Source: Calothrix sp. NIES-2100
GTDB taxonomy: Bacteria; Cyanobacteriota; Cyanobacteriia; Cyanobacteriales; Nostocaceae
DNA: 64,000 bases
Reading direction: 5' to 3'
NCBI RefSeq assembly: GCF_002368195.1
Contig: NZ_AP018178.1
Location: 8,072,645-8,136,644, forward strand
The notes below the pieces were generated by a model, which was not told the DNA's origin, ran no database searches, and saw only the letters and a list, made by a program, of their open reading frames with translations. The stretch's first letter is position 1; each line of letters opens with the position of its first letter. Shown here in pieces: positions 16,449-26,011 of this stretch. The translations under genes and the position numbers were made by a program.

Positions 16449-17774
16449 ATGACAAATAATCAAAGTATAAATATTTATAATTCAACTATTTTGATTGTTG
16501 ATGATAATCAGACCAATTTAAAAATGTTATCTAATGCAATTTCTGAGTCAGGTTGGGAAATTTTAGTTGCTACTGATGGCGAAAGTGCTATCGAGCAAGC
16601 TGAATATGCCCAACCAGATTTAATTTTATTAGATGTGATGATGCCTGGGATAGATGGATTTAAAACTTGTCAGCTTCTCAAAAAAAATCAGTTAACTCGA
16701 GATATACCAGTAATTTTCTTAACTGCTCTTTCAGATAAGTTTGATAAAGTTCAAGGACTATTAATAGGCGGCATAGATTACATTACTAAACCTTTTCAAA
16801 TAGAAGAGGTATTAGCGAGAATTCAGGTGCATTTAAAAATCCGATTTTTAACAAAACAACTTGCAGAACAAAACCAGCAATTAGAAAAGCGGGTAGAAGA
16901 ACGTACACAAGAATTATCTCAAACTCTAGAAGAGCTAAAACAATCTCAAATACAATTAGTGCAGCAAGAAAAATTGTCAACTCTTGGTCAATTAGTTGCT
17001 GGTGTCGCTCATGAAATTAATAATCCTCTAGGCTTTATTACAGGCAACTTAGAGTTTATTAGTAATTATATACAGAGCTTAATCACACATTTACAGCTTT
17101 ATCAGGAAATTTATCCTAATCCTGATGATAAAATTGTCAAAAATGCCAGACTTATAGAATTAGAACAGATATTTCAAGATGTGCCAAAAATGTTTTCCTC
17201 TGTAAATATGGGGCTAGAACGGATTAGTGAAATTAGTGATAGCCTGCGGACTTTTGCTCGTGCAGATACATCTCATAAAGTCAGCTTTGATATCCATGAT
17301 GGGATAGATAGTACTTTGCTGATTCTCAAGCATCGTCTCAAAGCTAATAACCAACATCCAGAAATTGTAGTTATTAAGAACTATGGAAGTTTGCCATTCC
17401 TAGACTGTTACCCTGGACAAATTAATCAAGTATTTATGAATATTATAGCTAATGCTATTGAGGCTTTTGATGCAGATAATCAATCTAAGCTAGATCTAGG
17501 CAATACCACGCCAGAAATCATTATTACCACTGTTTTTGAGCCTGGAGAAAAATTAATTATAACCACTGTTAAAGATAATGGAACGGGAATTTCTCCTGAA
17601 GATAGCCAGAAAATATTTAAACAATATTTTACTACCAAGCCCATAGGCAAGGGAACGGGTTTAGGCTTATCTATTAGTAGGCAGATTATCGAAGATAAGC
17701 ATCAGGGAAAAATTTATTTTAATTCTGTATTAGGAAAAGGCACGGAATTTATTATTGAACTTCCGGTGGCATAA
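16449..17774 (+). CDS. Receiver-histidine kinase (response regulator fused to HisKA/HATPase)
   Basis: A 441-residue soluble protein. The N-terminal receiver (about 12-130) has a full acidic pocket (ILIVDDNQTN), the acceptor in LLDVMMPGIDGF and the conserved Lys in YITKPF. A coiled coil (135-175) leads to an atypical HisKA with H-box LVAGVAHEINNPLGF and an HATPase ending in DNGTGI and GTGLGLSIS. This architecture receives a phosphate from an upstream hybrid kinase and passes or controls it through its own kinase core. The gene starts 5 bp after the CHASE2 kinase stop, which makes that protein its likely partner. The kinase half resembles the last part of the giant kinase at 49152-54545. Confidence 0.95.
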   Translation: MTNNQSINIYNSTILIVDDNQTNLKMLSNAISESGWEILVATDGESAIEQAEYAQPDLILLDVMMPGIDGFKTCQLLKKNQLTRDIPVIFLTALSDKFDKVQGLLIGGIDYITKPFQIEEVLARIQVHLKIRFLTKQLAEQNQQLEKRVEERTQELSQTLEELKQSQIQLVQQEKLSTLGQLVAGVAHEINNPLGFITGNLEFISNYIQSLITHLQLYQEIYPNPDDKIVKNARLIELEQIFQDVPKMFSSVNMGLERISEISDSLRTFARADTSHKVSFDIHDGIDSTLLILKHRLKANNQHPEIVVIKNYGSLPFLDCYPGQINQVFMNIIANAIEAFDADNQSKLDLGNTTPEIIITTVFEPGEKLIITTVKDNGTGISPEDSQKIFKQYFTTKPIGKGTGLGLSISRQIIEDKHQGKIYFNSVLGKGTEFIIELPVA

Positions 17775-18021
17775 TTCATCAGGTATCAGTGCTGGAAAAA
17801 TTCTACAGTAAAATTGCCAAGATAAAAATAATGACAAATTGGTGACCTCTACTGAAAGATACAGTCAGAGTTTGGGCACATTAATAATAATGCGTGCCAT
17901 CGCCTGCATCCCCCCAGATAGCAACTACTGTGCCAAGAGGCGGACACTTCTTTGTGGTGGTTCCCAAAGTTGCAGAAGGTCACTTAACAATATAAAAATG
18001 ACTGTAGAAAAGGATAAAATT

Positions 18022-20628
18022 ATGCTAGTTTTTACAAAAAAAGTAAAATCTTACAATTATAAATTTTACTTAGCTTCATTAACATTATTTATAGTAACTA
18101 CTGGTTTTACCGCAGCAGCATCTACCAGTTCACAACAGAAAAGTTCACATTTGTTACCGCAGCCTCAAAATGTTGCTGACAGTTCAGCTTCAAACCCCCA
18201 ATCTCTACTTAATCAAGGTAGAAGTTTATTTGCAGCCGGAAACTTTGCCCAAGCAGTTAAAGTTTGGGAAGCAGCGTCTGTGAGTTTTGAAAGTCAAGGT
18301 GATATTATTAATCAAGCTTGGACACTGAGTTATCTATCATTAGCTGCGCAGAATTTAGGAGATTGGCAAAAGGCAGAACTGGCAATTAGCAAGAGTTTAA
18401 ATCTTCTGAAACAGCCGCACAAAGAAAAAAAGCAACATACTGCCATCTTCGCAGTAGCCCTGAATACGCTAGGCAATCTGAAACTGTTGAGGGGACAAGC
18501 GGAAAATGCTTTGCAGGCTTGGCAAGATGCAGAACGGAATTATGCAGTAATTGGTGATGAAGCGGGAAAAATTGGTAGCCAAATTAATCAAGCTCAAGCA
18601 CTGCAAGTTTTAGGATTGTATCGCCGATCGCAGCAACTTTTAGTGAAAGTCAATCAAAAATTGCAAAATCAGCCAGATTCTGCCATCAAAGCGAAAGCCT
18701 TGCAAAGTTTAGGAATAGGTTTTCAACTGGTAGGAAATTTACCACAATCCCAAGAAATATTAAAGCAAAGTTTGCTCCTGAGCGATCGCCTCAATTCTTC
18801 AGAAAACATTGGTGATATTCTGTTAAGCTTGGGAAATGGGGCGCGGGAATTACAACAGCCCACAGAGGCTTTAGATTATTATCAACAGGTGGTAGTCAGG
18901 GCTACTAACCCCCAAGTGCGCATAGAAGCACAGTTAAACCAACTTAGCCTTTATCTGGAACGATCGCAACTACAGCCAGCTAATACTTTATTACCGCAGA
19001 TTAAAACCCAATTAGCAAACCTCCCTGCCAGTCGGATGTCTATTTATGCAGCCGTAAACTTTGCTAGCAGTCTTTCTAAGTTGGCAAAACTAGAGGGTAA
19101 AGAATCTGGTTTATACCCACAAGCAGCCGTAACTTTAGCACAGGCGGTACAACAAGCTACAATGTTGAGCGATTTACGTGCTAAAGCTTATGCTTTAAAC
19201 GAGTTAGGGAAATTGTATTTTGAGAAACAACAATGGTCTGATGCTTTAAAACTAACCCAACAAGCATTACAAATTGCCCAAGAGATTAATGCAGCTGATA
19301 TTGCTTATCAAGCTTCTTGGCAAGCTGGTAGGATTCTGAAAAACCAAGGTGATACTACTGGTGCGATCGCCGCTTATGATTTTTCTGTGAAAACCCTTAA
19401 GTATTTACGTAATGATTTAGTGGCGATTAATCGTGATATCCAATTTTCTTTTCAAGAAAGTGTGGAACCGGTTTATCGGGAGTTTGTCGATTTATTACTA
19501 CAATCACACCCCAGCCAAAAGAACTTAAAACAAGCACGAGACACCATTGAAGCGCTACAACTAGCAGAATTAGACAATTTCTTTCATGAAGCTTGTTTAA
19601 ATGCTAAACCGGAACAAATCGACAAAATCGACAAACAAGCCGCTGTCATCTACCCGATTATTTTAAGCGATCGCATCGAAGTAATTCTCTCGATTCCCGG
19701 TAAACCGCTTTCTAACTACAAAACTGCTTTGTCTCAAATGGAAATTGAGAACACTATCAAGCATATGAGACAATCTCTCAACCCAGCTTTCGGTGACGAG
19801 GATAGGTTAAAAATTTCTCAACAAATATATGATTGGCTGATTCGTCCTGCAGAATCGCAATTAGCCAACAGTGGAGTCAAGACTTTAGCCTTTGTGTTAG
19901 ATGGGTCATTACGCAATCTGCCAATGGCGAGTTTATATGATGGTAAACAATATTTACTAGAAAAATATAGCTTGGCACTCTCACCAGGAATGCAGTTATT
20001 GCCAACGCGATCGCTAAAACCCCAAAATCTTAAAGTAATTACAGCCGCATTGAGTGAAGCACGTCAAGGTTTTAAAGCTTTACCAGCAGTCCAGGCAGAA
20101 GTCAGAGAAATTTCTTCGGAATTACCTGTGCAATTACTTTTGAATCAACAATTTACTGATATTAACCTGCAAACTGCAATTCAATCAAATCCTTTTTCAA
20201 TCTTGCATCTTGCTACTCATGGTCAATTTAGTAGTAAGTCCGATGACACCTTTATCCTTTCCTGGGACACCAAGATTAATGTTAAAGAACTGAGTGAATT
20301 TCTCAAAAATAGAAACGAATCTGATTCTACACCGATAGAATTAATGGTTCTGAGTGCCTGTCAAACTGCAAAAGGAGACAATCGGGCGGTATTAGGTTTA
20401 GCAGGTGTAGCTGTACGTTCTGGCGCACGCAGTACCTTAGCTACTTTATGGGCTGTCAAAGATGAATCCACTGCTAAATTTATGGTTGAGTTCTATAAAA
20501 ATTTGAAAAAACCAGGAATTACTAAAGCCGAAGCTTTGCGACAAACTCAACTTACTTTTTTACAAGATCCTGATTATCAACATCCTTTTTACTGGTCAGC
20601 GTTTGTGTTAATCGGCAATTGGTTGTAA
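18022..20628 (+). CDS. Secreted TPR-CHAT domain protein (caspase-like fold)
   Basis: The frame is open from 17839, but the ATG at 18022 fits best: AAAGGA lies 7-8 bases before it and the product then begins with a signal peptide (basic start, core LASLTLFIVTTGFTAAA). The mature protein has TPR units (about residues 70-470), a linker and a C-terminal CHAT domain (about 560-868). The CHAT dyad looks complete: His in ILHLATHGQF and Cys in LMVLSACQTAKGD, the positions of the caspase-like His and Cys. AVRSGARSTLATLWAV is also a hallmark. It probably works outside the inner membrane, next to the CHASE2 sensor genes. Protease activity is inferred from the fold; the substrate is unknown. Confidence 0.92.
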   Translation: MLVFTKKVKSYNYKFYLASLTLFIVTTGFTAAASTSSQQKSSHLLPQPQNVADSSASNPQSLLNQGRSLFAAGNFAQAVKVWEAASVSFESQGDIINQAWTLSYLSLAAQNLGDWQKAELAISKSLNLLKQPHKEKKQHTAIFAVALNTLGNLKLLRGQAENALQAWQDAERNYAVIGDEAGKIGSQINQAQALQVLGLYRRSQQLLVKVNQKLQNQPDSAIKAKALQSLGIGFQLVGNLPQSQEILKQSLLLSDRLNSSENIGDILLSLGNGARELQQPTEALDYYQQVVVRATNPQVRIEAQLNQLSLYLERSQLQPANTLLPQIKTQLANLPASRMSIYAAVNFASSLSKLAKLEGKESGLYPQAAVTLAQAVQQATMLSDLRAKAYALNELGKLYFEKQQWSDALKLTQQALQIAQEINAADIAYQASWQAGRILKNQGDTTGAIAAYDFSVKTLKYLRNDLVAINRDIQFSFQESVEPVYREFVDLLLQSHPSQKNLKQARDTIEALQLAELDNFFHEACLNAKPEQIDKIDKQAAVIYPIILSDRIEVILSIPGKPLSNYKTALSQMEIENTIKHMRQSLNPAFGDEDRLKISQQIYDWLIRPAESQLANSGVKTLAFVLDGSLRNLPMASLYDGKQYLLEKYSLALSPGMQLLPTRSLKPQNLKVITAALSEARQGFKALPAVQAEVREISSELPVQLLLNQQFTDINLQTAIQSNPFSILHLATHGQFSSKSDDTFILSWDTKINVKELSEFLKNRNESDSTPIELMVLSACQTAKGDNRAVLGLAGVAVRSGARSTLATLWAVKDESTAKFMVEFYKNLKKPGITKAEALRQTQLTFLQDPDYQHPFYWSAFVLIGNWL

Positions 20629-20640
20629 ATAGAAAGGATG

Positions 20641-20670
20641 TAGACGCTGTATCGGCTTGCCGCAGGCTGG
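20641..20670. repeat. Short dispersed repeat
   Basis: TAGACGCTGTATCGGCTTGC followed by CGCAGGC recurs with small changes at 22000-22028. Both copies lie within 80 bp downstream of a coding region. Confidence 0.65.
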
Positions 20671-20688
20671 GATGAAGGATAAAGGATG

Positions 20689-20801
20689 GTAGGGGCGGGT
20701 TTATTTAGATCATCGTTGATATGTAGGGGCGGGTTTATTTGGATCTTTGTTGATCAACGTGGATATCGGTGAACCCGCCCCTACTGTAAACCCGCCCGTA
20801 C
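20689..20801. repeat. Nested palindromic repeat, GTAGGGGCGGGTT family
   Basis: Two left arms (20689 and 20723) and two right arms (ending 20784 and 20801) are arranged one inside the other, so the inner ~62-bp palindrome sits within an outer one. The outer right arm has a change (CCCGCCCGTAC). Confidence 0.88.
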
Positions 20802-21122
20802 AATGGTACAAGTCGCGCTTTTTGGCAAGTTAAAAGTCAAAAGTCATGCATTGAAATTCTTTAAGAAGTGACTTTTGACTTGATACTTTTGACTTCCAAG
20901 AAGTGGCATAGGTGGGGTAATTTTATACTTCATATTGAGCGCCTTGAGTTAACTTCTATCGCCAGAAATGTATGATTAATTTTATCTTGTGGGTTGCGAT
21001 CGCACTTTGTGATGATCAATTACTCTGTTTACCCTTGGTCAGCACTGAGGGCTGTTTTTTAGCTATGCTACTGAGCATAAACAGCGTTTGTTTAAACTTA
21101 CAAATTTATAAATATTCTTAGT

Positions 21123-21150
21123 AAAAAAAGGGTGCAGATGGTTGCACCCT
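21123..21150 (-). terminator. Intrinsic terminator on the minus strand, orphan
   Basis: A perfect 8-bp stem (AGGGTGCA and TGCACCCT) with a 6-base loop is followed on the minus strand by seven T. No minus-strand gene lies upstream between 21151 and the next plus-strand gene, so it may end a small RNA. Confidence 0.65.
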
Positions 21151-21408
21151 CTGAAGGAGCTAATATTAAGTGTTAAGTGAGTATTCCCACTAAAGCATTT
21201 ATTAATTATGCTTTCCTAAATTTAATATAATTAAAATTGATACACTTCAAGCTAAAGATAGATAAATTAATATTTTAAATAAAGTTTAGTTGTAATCTCG
21301 ACGACAAAAATCTGTTATATATAAAAATATTAATATTCACAACTTATTTACATTTAGCCAAGAAAAATATATTCCTATATAGGAATCTGGTAACAGGAGA
21401 AAAAACTT

Positions 21409-21933
21409 ATGGGACTTTTCGATCAAATTCTCGGTGCTGTTGCTAATGCCAATCAACAAGGTAGTTTGGGGCAATTGGGAAGTATTATTAGCACGGTCGA
21501 GCAGTTAAGTAACAGTACTGGTGCAGACCCTTCTACCATCCAATCGGTGTTGTCAGTTGTGGGTGGTCAAGTGCGATCGGCTTTACAACAAAAACAAGCT
21601 ACAGAAGGTAATGAAGCGGTGCAATCTCTCGTCAATCAATTTGCAGGAACTTCTCCTGATCCCCAAGCTGTTGATTCGGTATTTGCTCCTGGTATGCAAC
21701 AACAAGTAGCAGAGATTGTTGCCCAGCGCACTGGCTTAGATGCAGGTATGATTCAACAAATATTACCTCAAGTAGTGCCTGTTGTGCTGAATTTCTTGCA
21801 GTCTGGCGCGAACGCTCAAAATCCCCAATCAGGCGGAAATCCACTGCTTAATTCCTTCTTGGATGCAGATAATGATGGCGATGTTGATATTGCTGATGCG
21901 ATGCAGTTGGCTAGTCGTCATTTTGGGCAATAA
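21409..21933 (+). CDS. DUF937-like protein with a dockerin-type calcium loop
   Basis: A 174-residue protein. Residues 1-145 are helical and Gln/Gly-rich (MGLFDQILGAVANANQQGSLGQLG), like proteins annotated DUF937, which may pack as repeated helices. The C-terminus contains DADNDGDVDIADAMQLASRHF, a single dockerin or EF-hand type calcium loop with Asp at positions 1, 3, 5, 7 and 9. There is no signal peptide. The ATG is preceded by AGGAG at about 21395-21400, a good ribosome-binding site. A hairpin terminator follows the stop. The cellular role is not known; calcium binding is inference from the loop. Confidence 0.85.
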   Translation: MGLFDQILGAVANANQQGSLGQLGSIISTVEQLSNSTGADPSTIQSVLSVVGGQVRSALQQKQATEGNEAVQSLVNQFAGTSPDPQAVDSVFAPGMQQQVAEIVAQRTGLDAGMIQQILPQVVPVVLNFLQSGANAQNPQSGGNPLLNSFLDADNDGDVDIADAMQLASRHFGQ

Positions 21934-21944
21934 TTAGTGAACTA

Positions 21945-21973
21945 CCTACAGTTACGCTTTGCGTAACTGTAGG
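21945..21973 (+). terminator. Hairpin terminator after the DUF937-like gene
   Basis: A perfect 13-bp stem (CCTACAGTTACGC and its complement) with a TTT loop, followed by CTTTCTA. It starts 12 bases after the stop codon. Confidence 0.65.
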
Positions 21974-21999
21974 CTTTCTACGGCTGCGGTGGGAGTGCG

Positions 22000-22028
22000 T
22001 AGACGCTGTATCGGCTTACCGTCAGGCC
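22000..22028. repeat. Short dispersed repeat, second copy
   Basis: TAGACGCTGTATCGGCTTAC followed by CGTCAGGC matches the copy at 20641-20670 with a few changes. Confidence 0.65.
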
Positions 22029-22112
22029 TTGCATCTGATAATTTCACGCCGTCATCAAAGGGGACATGGAGACGCGGGGAAGCGGGGAAATGACAAATGA
22101 CAAATGACTAAT

Positions 22113-22643
22113 TTAACCATTTTCGTCCAAAATTGTCCCTGACAAATTAGTTTTTTCTAAATTTGCGCCGCTCAAATTGGCTTGGTTCAAGTCTGCTTGA
22201 GCCAGATTCGCCTGACTTAAATCCGCTACAGTTAAGTCTGCACCACTTAAATCGGCTTTATCTAAATTTGCCGCGATTAAAGTTGCTTCATGCAACTCTG
22301 CTTCGCTGAGGTTGGCTTCAATCAATTTGGCAACAGTTAAATCAGCTTGACTCAAATTTGCGCTATCTAAAACAGCACCATCTAATATTGCCCCATCTAA
22401 AATAGCTCCAGTTAGATTACTAGCAGTGAGGTTAGCATCAGTCAAATCTGCTCCGTTTAAATCTGCCTCAATCAAGCTAGTTTGACTTAAATTAGCGTGA
22501 CTTAAATTAGCACCATCTAAAATTGCTCTATCTAAAATGGCTCCACTGAGATTAGCTTCCCTCAAATTTGCTTCGCTGAGGTTAACACCAGTAAAGTCTC
22601 TTGTACCTGCGGCATAGTTTTTCAGCAGTTCATCTGGCTTCAT
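22113..22643 (-). CDS. Pentapeptide-repeat protein
   Basis: A 176-residue protein made almost entirely of A(D/N)LxX pentapeptides (for example ANLSEANLREANLSGAILD) from residue 17 to the end, which fold into a right-handed square beta-helix. There is no signal peptide or membrane segment, so it is probably cytoplasmic. Such proteins are very common in cyanobacteria; a few mimic DNA and protect gyrase, but most have no assigned role. The gene is single, convergent with the DUF937-like gene and in the same direction as the Rieske gene 300 bp upstream. The repeated DNA makes local duplications likely, since the central AILDGAILDGAVLDSA section is nearly repetitive. Confidence 0.9.
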   Translation of the reverse strand: MKPDELLKNYAAGTRDFTGVNLSEANLREANLSGAILDRAILDGANLSHANLSQTSLIEADLNGADLTDANLTASNLTGAILDGAILDGAVLDSANLSQADLTVAKLIEANLSEAELHEATLIAANLDKADLSGADLTVADLSQANLAQADLNQANLSGANLEKTNLSGTILDENG

Positions 22644-22875
22644 AGATTATGCTCCGCTAGTTTTGATTACTTTTTGAGTCACGGCAATCTATTACCCAGC
22701 ATTGGCAACAGAGGATTTCAAAATATATTTAAAATATGGTAGCCATCTTAAATTTTTTCTATCACTAGCTCAGGTTGTTAGTTTATTTCATACCTAAGAT
22801 AGTAGACATTGCTGAAACAAACAATAAAAGGATAAAATCCCACTATGTAAAGTTTTGTCGGGCTAAGGGTGAAAG

Positions 22876-22917
22876 TTAAAGGGTAAAGGTTTTTCTCATT
22901 TCCCTTTACCCTTCTTA
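22876..22917 (-). terminator. Hairpin downstream of the Rieske oxygenase gene
   Basis: A perfect 11-bp stem (AAGGGTAAAGG and CCTTTACCCTT) with a 13-base loop lies about 30 bases after the stop of the minus-strand gene. On the minus strand it is followed by TTAACTTTCA, a weak T-run. Confidence 0.5.
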
Positions 22918-22948
22918 ACATAGTTATATTTATTTCCGTTGCTTTATC

Positions 22949-24289
22949 TTAGTGGCGCGTATGGGCATTTTCAAATTTAGTTTTGACTTTCTGGGATAAA
23001 ATTGCCAAAGCGATCGCTCCAAAAGAAACTGAAACTGCTGATATTTTCAGCCAAAAATTATCTGCAAGTATTGCTAAAGCTGCCGTACCAATTGCCACTC
23101 CCAAAAAAGTTGTTTTCAGTCCCTTGGTTACCTGATAAGCCTGATTACAAGAACTACAGATTAGTGTGTGTTGCGATAATCTGTCTAGGGTGATTGATTG
23201 TTGATTAACTTCGGCGCTACTGATATTTTTTGCAGTGGAATATCCCTGATAATATGGTAAACCAGCCCCAAATTTATCTAGCCATTTGCGGTATTCAACA
23301 ACTAACACATCTGATGTCTTTAAGGGCAAATAAAGTTTTTCTAAATTTTTTCCCAATCTTTCGACAATTGCTTGTTGTCCGGCAATTAAATCAAAATCTT
23401 CTTCCAATAATTGATTGCGATTCCAATGTTCAAACCACCGAGGTAGCAGCTTGTCTATCCCAGTCAAAAAGTTGCGATAATTTCTCGCGAGAACGCGACA
23501 TTTACCCTTACCTAGAGGTATGGAATAAAAAGCCAGACCTCCAATCCAACCCTTCTGTTTAATAGTAAATTTGTAAATTATCAAGTTGGGAGCCATAAAA
23601 TCAAGGCTTGTCCAATTTGCATTAGGTTGATTTGTGCCTCTAAATCTACCGCGAATACCTTGAGATGAAGTTTCAACTACTTCCATTTCTAGAGGTTGGG
23701 CATTTTCCCGCTTACCCCCGTTTCTAGTACCATCATGGCTAATGTTTGCATGGGCTGGATCGATAACGTTTTCGATAAAATAGCTTTGGTCGTAAGGCAG
23801 ATCGCGCATAGTGTCTAACTTCACAAACCCTGCTTGCTCAAACTCAGGAATGATTGGGATACTGTCATCAGCAATTTCAGCTTCCCCTGCCCACATCCAA
23901 ATAATGCCTTGACGTTCTACAATTTTAAACGATCGCACGCAGGCATTATTGGGTATTTTGGCATCTTTTGCTAACTGAGGAATGTGCATACATTTCCCCT
24001 GATCACCAAACTGCCAACCGTGATACAAGCATTCTATTTTGCCATCAATAATTTGCCCATCAGAGAGTTTCGCTGCCCTGTGAGAACATTGGTCTGTTAA
24101 ACAAATTAGCTGCCCTTCTTTATTGGGAAATAAAACAAATGGTTCGTCGTACAAAGAAAAAGTATAAGGGCGATTTTTGGGCAAGTCTTGCACAAAACAA
24201 ACCGGATACCAGCATTGTCTCCAGTTAAATTCTTGTTCTGCCTGCGATTGGAGTATAGGTTGTTCAATATTGCTATCTACGATCATCAA
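22949..24289 (-). CDS. Rieske non-haem iron oxygenase, Lls1/PaO-like
   Basis: A 446-residue oxygenase. The Rieske cluster ligands are Cys68-x-His70 (DQCSHRAA) and Cys87-xx-His90 (ECLYHGWQF). The mononuclear iron site is suggested by NVIDPAHANISHDG (two His and an upstream Asp). The middle region resembles pheophorbide a oxygenase C-terminal domains, and the last ~60 residues form two membrane segments (LGVAIGTAALAILADNF and a second), as in plant Lls1, Tic55 and PaO. The substrate is probably a tetrapyrrole or other hydrophobic compound, but it cannot be named from sequence. An FAD monooxygenase gene lies 119 bp upstream on the same strand, and the two may form one oxidative pathway. A ferredoxin-type partner is not encoded nearby. 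Confidence 0.9.
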   Translation of the reverse strand: MMIVDSNIEQPILQSQAEQEFNWRQCWYPVCFVQDLPKNRPYTFSLYDEPFVLFPNKEGQLICLTDQCSHRAAKLSDGQIIDGKIECLYHGWQFGDQGKCMHIPQLAKDAKIPNNACVRSFKIVERQGIIWMWAGEAEIADDSIPIIPEFEQAGFVKLDTMRDLPYDQSYFIENVIDPAHANISHDGTRNGGKRENAQPLEMEVVETSSQGIRGRFRGTNQPNANWTSLDFMAPNLIIYKFTIKQKGWIGGLAFYSIPLGKGKCRVLARNYRNFLTGIDKLLPRWFEHWNRNQLLEEDFDLIAGQQAIVERLGKNLEKLYLPLKTSDVLVVEYRKWLDKFGAGLPYYQGYSTAKNISSAEVNQQSITLDRLSQHTLICSSCNQAYQVTKGLKTTFLGVAIGTAALAILADNFWLKISAVSVSFGAIALAILSQKVKTKFENAHTRH

Positions 24290-24408
24290 ATTACTCCTTG
24301 TTTCCCCAGTTATAGTACTGAATGATTTTCAATGAACCTACAGTTATTTTAAAACAGCGTCTGCCTATTGTTGTCTGTAAAATACTTTAGTAATTTGAGT
24401 GGCGGCAA

Positions 24409-25920
24409 TTACTCAGATTCAACTAATAATCCGGCAATTATTTGCTCAAAGTTGCGGGTGTAGACTTTATCACTATATTCTTGCCATGCTTGGTCTGAAG
24501 AGTTGGGAAATTCTGTTAATGTTGCCTGTTGAATATATTCCATGAAAGGGCGACGAAGACGTTCATATTTATCGAATGCTGAGGCTATGGCTTGCTGGTT
24601 ATCCCAATTATTTTCTTGAGCAATATTAGTAATTAATGTTGTAATTACCATTGCATCTTCTAATCCTTGATTAGCTCCTTGAGCCATAAAAGGAGGCATA
24701 CCATGTGCGGCATCACCAACTAATACAACTCGTCCTGAACTCCAAGCTGGTAAGATATTTTTAGCTATAGCAGCACGATGAATGTAATAGGGACGTTGCA
24801 ATATATTTTCCGGTGGAGATAATCGCACTAATTCTTGTATTGCATGAGGAAATCCAGCTTTTTCTAACTCTTGCAAAACCAAATCAAGCAAATCACTACC
24901 AGACTTTTCTGAAACTAAATGCAAAGGTACAGGTAAATGCACTAAATAGCCCATTCCTTGTCTGTTTATTAACAACATTCTCGGAGTTTCACTAAAAGCA
25001 ACCTCCCTCAGATCATAGTTTGCTACTGTGATAATTGGCGAGCCTGCCAAAAATTTCTCTTCAATATGCGATCGCAGTTCCTTGGGTATATCGGGTATTT
25101 CTCGACAAGATATTGCCGCAAATCCAGAATATTCGGGTATGGCAAAAGCTTGCTGAGAGCTATCAGCATAAAGTATCTTACGAACTGTAGAGTTAATTCC
25201 GTCTGCGGCAACAATTAGTTTAGCTCGGAATGATTTTGTCAGTGATGGTTGAGGCGCACTGTCTGAATTTTGAGACTGTGTATCATGATTATTTTCTCCA
25301 TCTGACCAATATGCATAGGGATTAGCCTCGATACTAGCACTACTAACGCAATCCAGGCGGACGCATCCCAATTCTGGCTCATCTACAACATTGATACAAC
25401 GGTGATTTGGTTTAACTTGGTCTTCTGGAAGTAGTTGCCTTAAGGCAGTCTGTAAATTATACCAAGTAATTGAAACTCGACCTTCGCCATAATTACTAAA
25501 CCAAACATCAAAACTCAAAGAAATTGACCTAACTCTTTGTCCCTGAAAGTTTTTATAAACCCATTCTAGTGAAGGCTTGGGAAGTTTTGGTTCAATGACT
25601 TCGGTGGTTTTCTCGTCGTCAGATTGCTGGTATTTAGTGAAAGTCAGACTCGCTGTTTTGACTGCTTGATATGCGTGAGTATCTACATATTTTAGAGCTT
25701 TTAATCCGTTAGGCAGAAGATCCACAACCTGACCTACCTGACGAAAAGCACGAGTTTGGTCTATGACGAGAATATTGTCAATACCACGTTTGCGTAAACC
25801 AACAGCAGTGGCTAAACCAATAGGCCCAGCACCAACTATGACAACATCGTAGATTTTGTTGATGGGTGTATCTGTGAACCCATGTGCTATTGATTGACTT
25901 TGGGGAATATTCATACGCAA
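24409..25920 (-). CDS. FAD-dependent monooxygenase (aromatic hydroxylase type)
   Basis: A 503-residue flavoprotein. The FAD-binding motif is VVIVGAGPIGLATAVGLRKRG (residues 26-46); the second flavin motif is VVLVGDAAHGMPPFMAQGANQGLEDA near 400. These define the class A monooxygenases that use NAD(P)H and oxygen to hydroxylate or epoxidise rings. The middle has an inserted, low-complexity stretch (NNHDTQSQNSDSAPQPS) about residues 210-226 that is not typical. No signal peptide or membrane segment. It lies between the EF-G paralogue and the Rieske oxygenase, all on the minus strand; a shared pathway with the latter is plausible. The substrate is unknown. Confidence 0.9.
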   Translation of the reverse strand: MRMNIPQSQSIAHGFTDTPINKIYDVVIVGAGPIGLATAVGLRKRGIDNILVIDQTRAFRQVGQVVDLLPNGLKALKYVDTHAYQAVKTASLTFTKYQQSDDEKTTEVIEPKLPKPSLEWVYKNFQGQRVRSISLSFDVWFSNYGEGRVSITWYNLQTALRQLLPEDQVKPNHRCINVVDEPELGCVRLDCVSSASIEANPYAYWSDGENNHDTQSQNSDSAPQPSLTKSFRAKLIVAADGINSTVRKILYADSSQQAFAIPEYSGFAAISCREIPDIPKELRSHIEEKFLAGSPIITVANYDLREVAFSETPRMLLINRQGMGYLVHLPVPLHLVSEKSGSDLLDLVLQELEKAGFPHAIQELVRLSPPENILQRPYYIHRAAIAKNILPAWSSGRVVLVGDAAHGMPPFMAQGANQGLEDAMVITTLITNIAQENNWDNQQAIASAFDKYERLRRPFMEYIQQATLTEFPNSSDQAWQEYSDKVYTRNFEQIIAGLLVESE

Positions 25921-26011
25921 GCAAGGTAAGTTGGAATTTTTACTACTGCTGTAAAAATTCCGGAAATTAACAAAAAGGTAAACAATATTGTCTACCTTCT
26001 TGTTATATCAA

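Larger units (their letters stand above)
20629..21408. other. 780-bp intergenic region with nested palindromic repeat and a strong minus-strand terminator
   Basis: It holds a short dispersed repeat (20641-20670), the nested repeat 20689-20801 and, at 21123-21150, a hairpin with a T-run on the minus strand. Apart from these I see only AT-rich sequence before the next gene. Confidence 0.6.

Noticed and set aside
17839..18021. Upstream extension of the TPR-CHAT gene from a GTG
   Set aside because: The extension precedes an intact signal peptide and a good ribosome-binding site at 18022, so it is not part of the protein.
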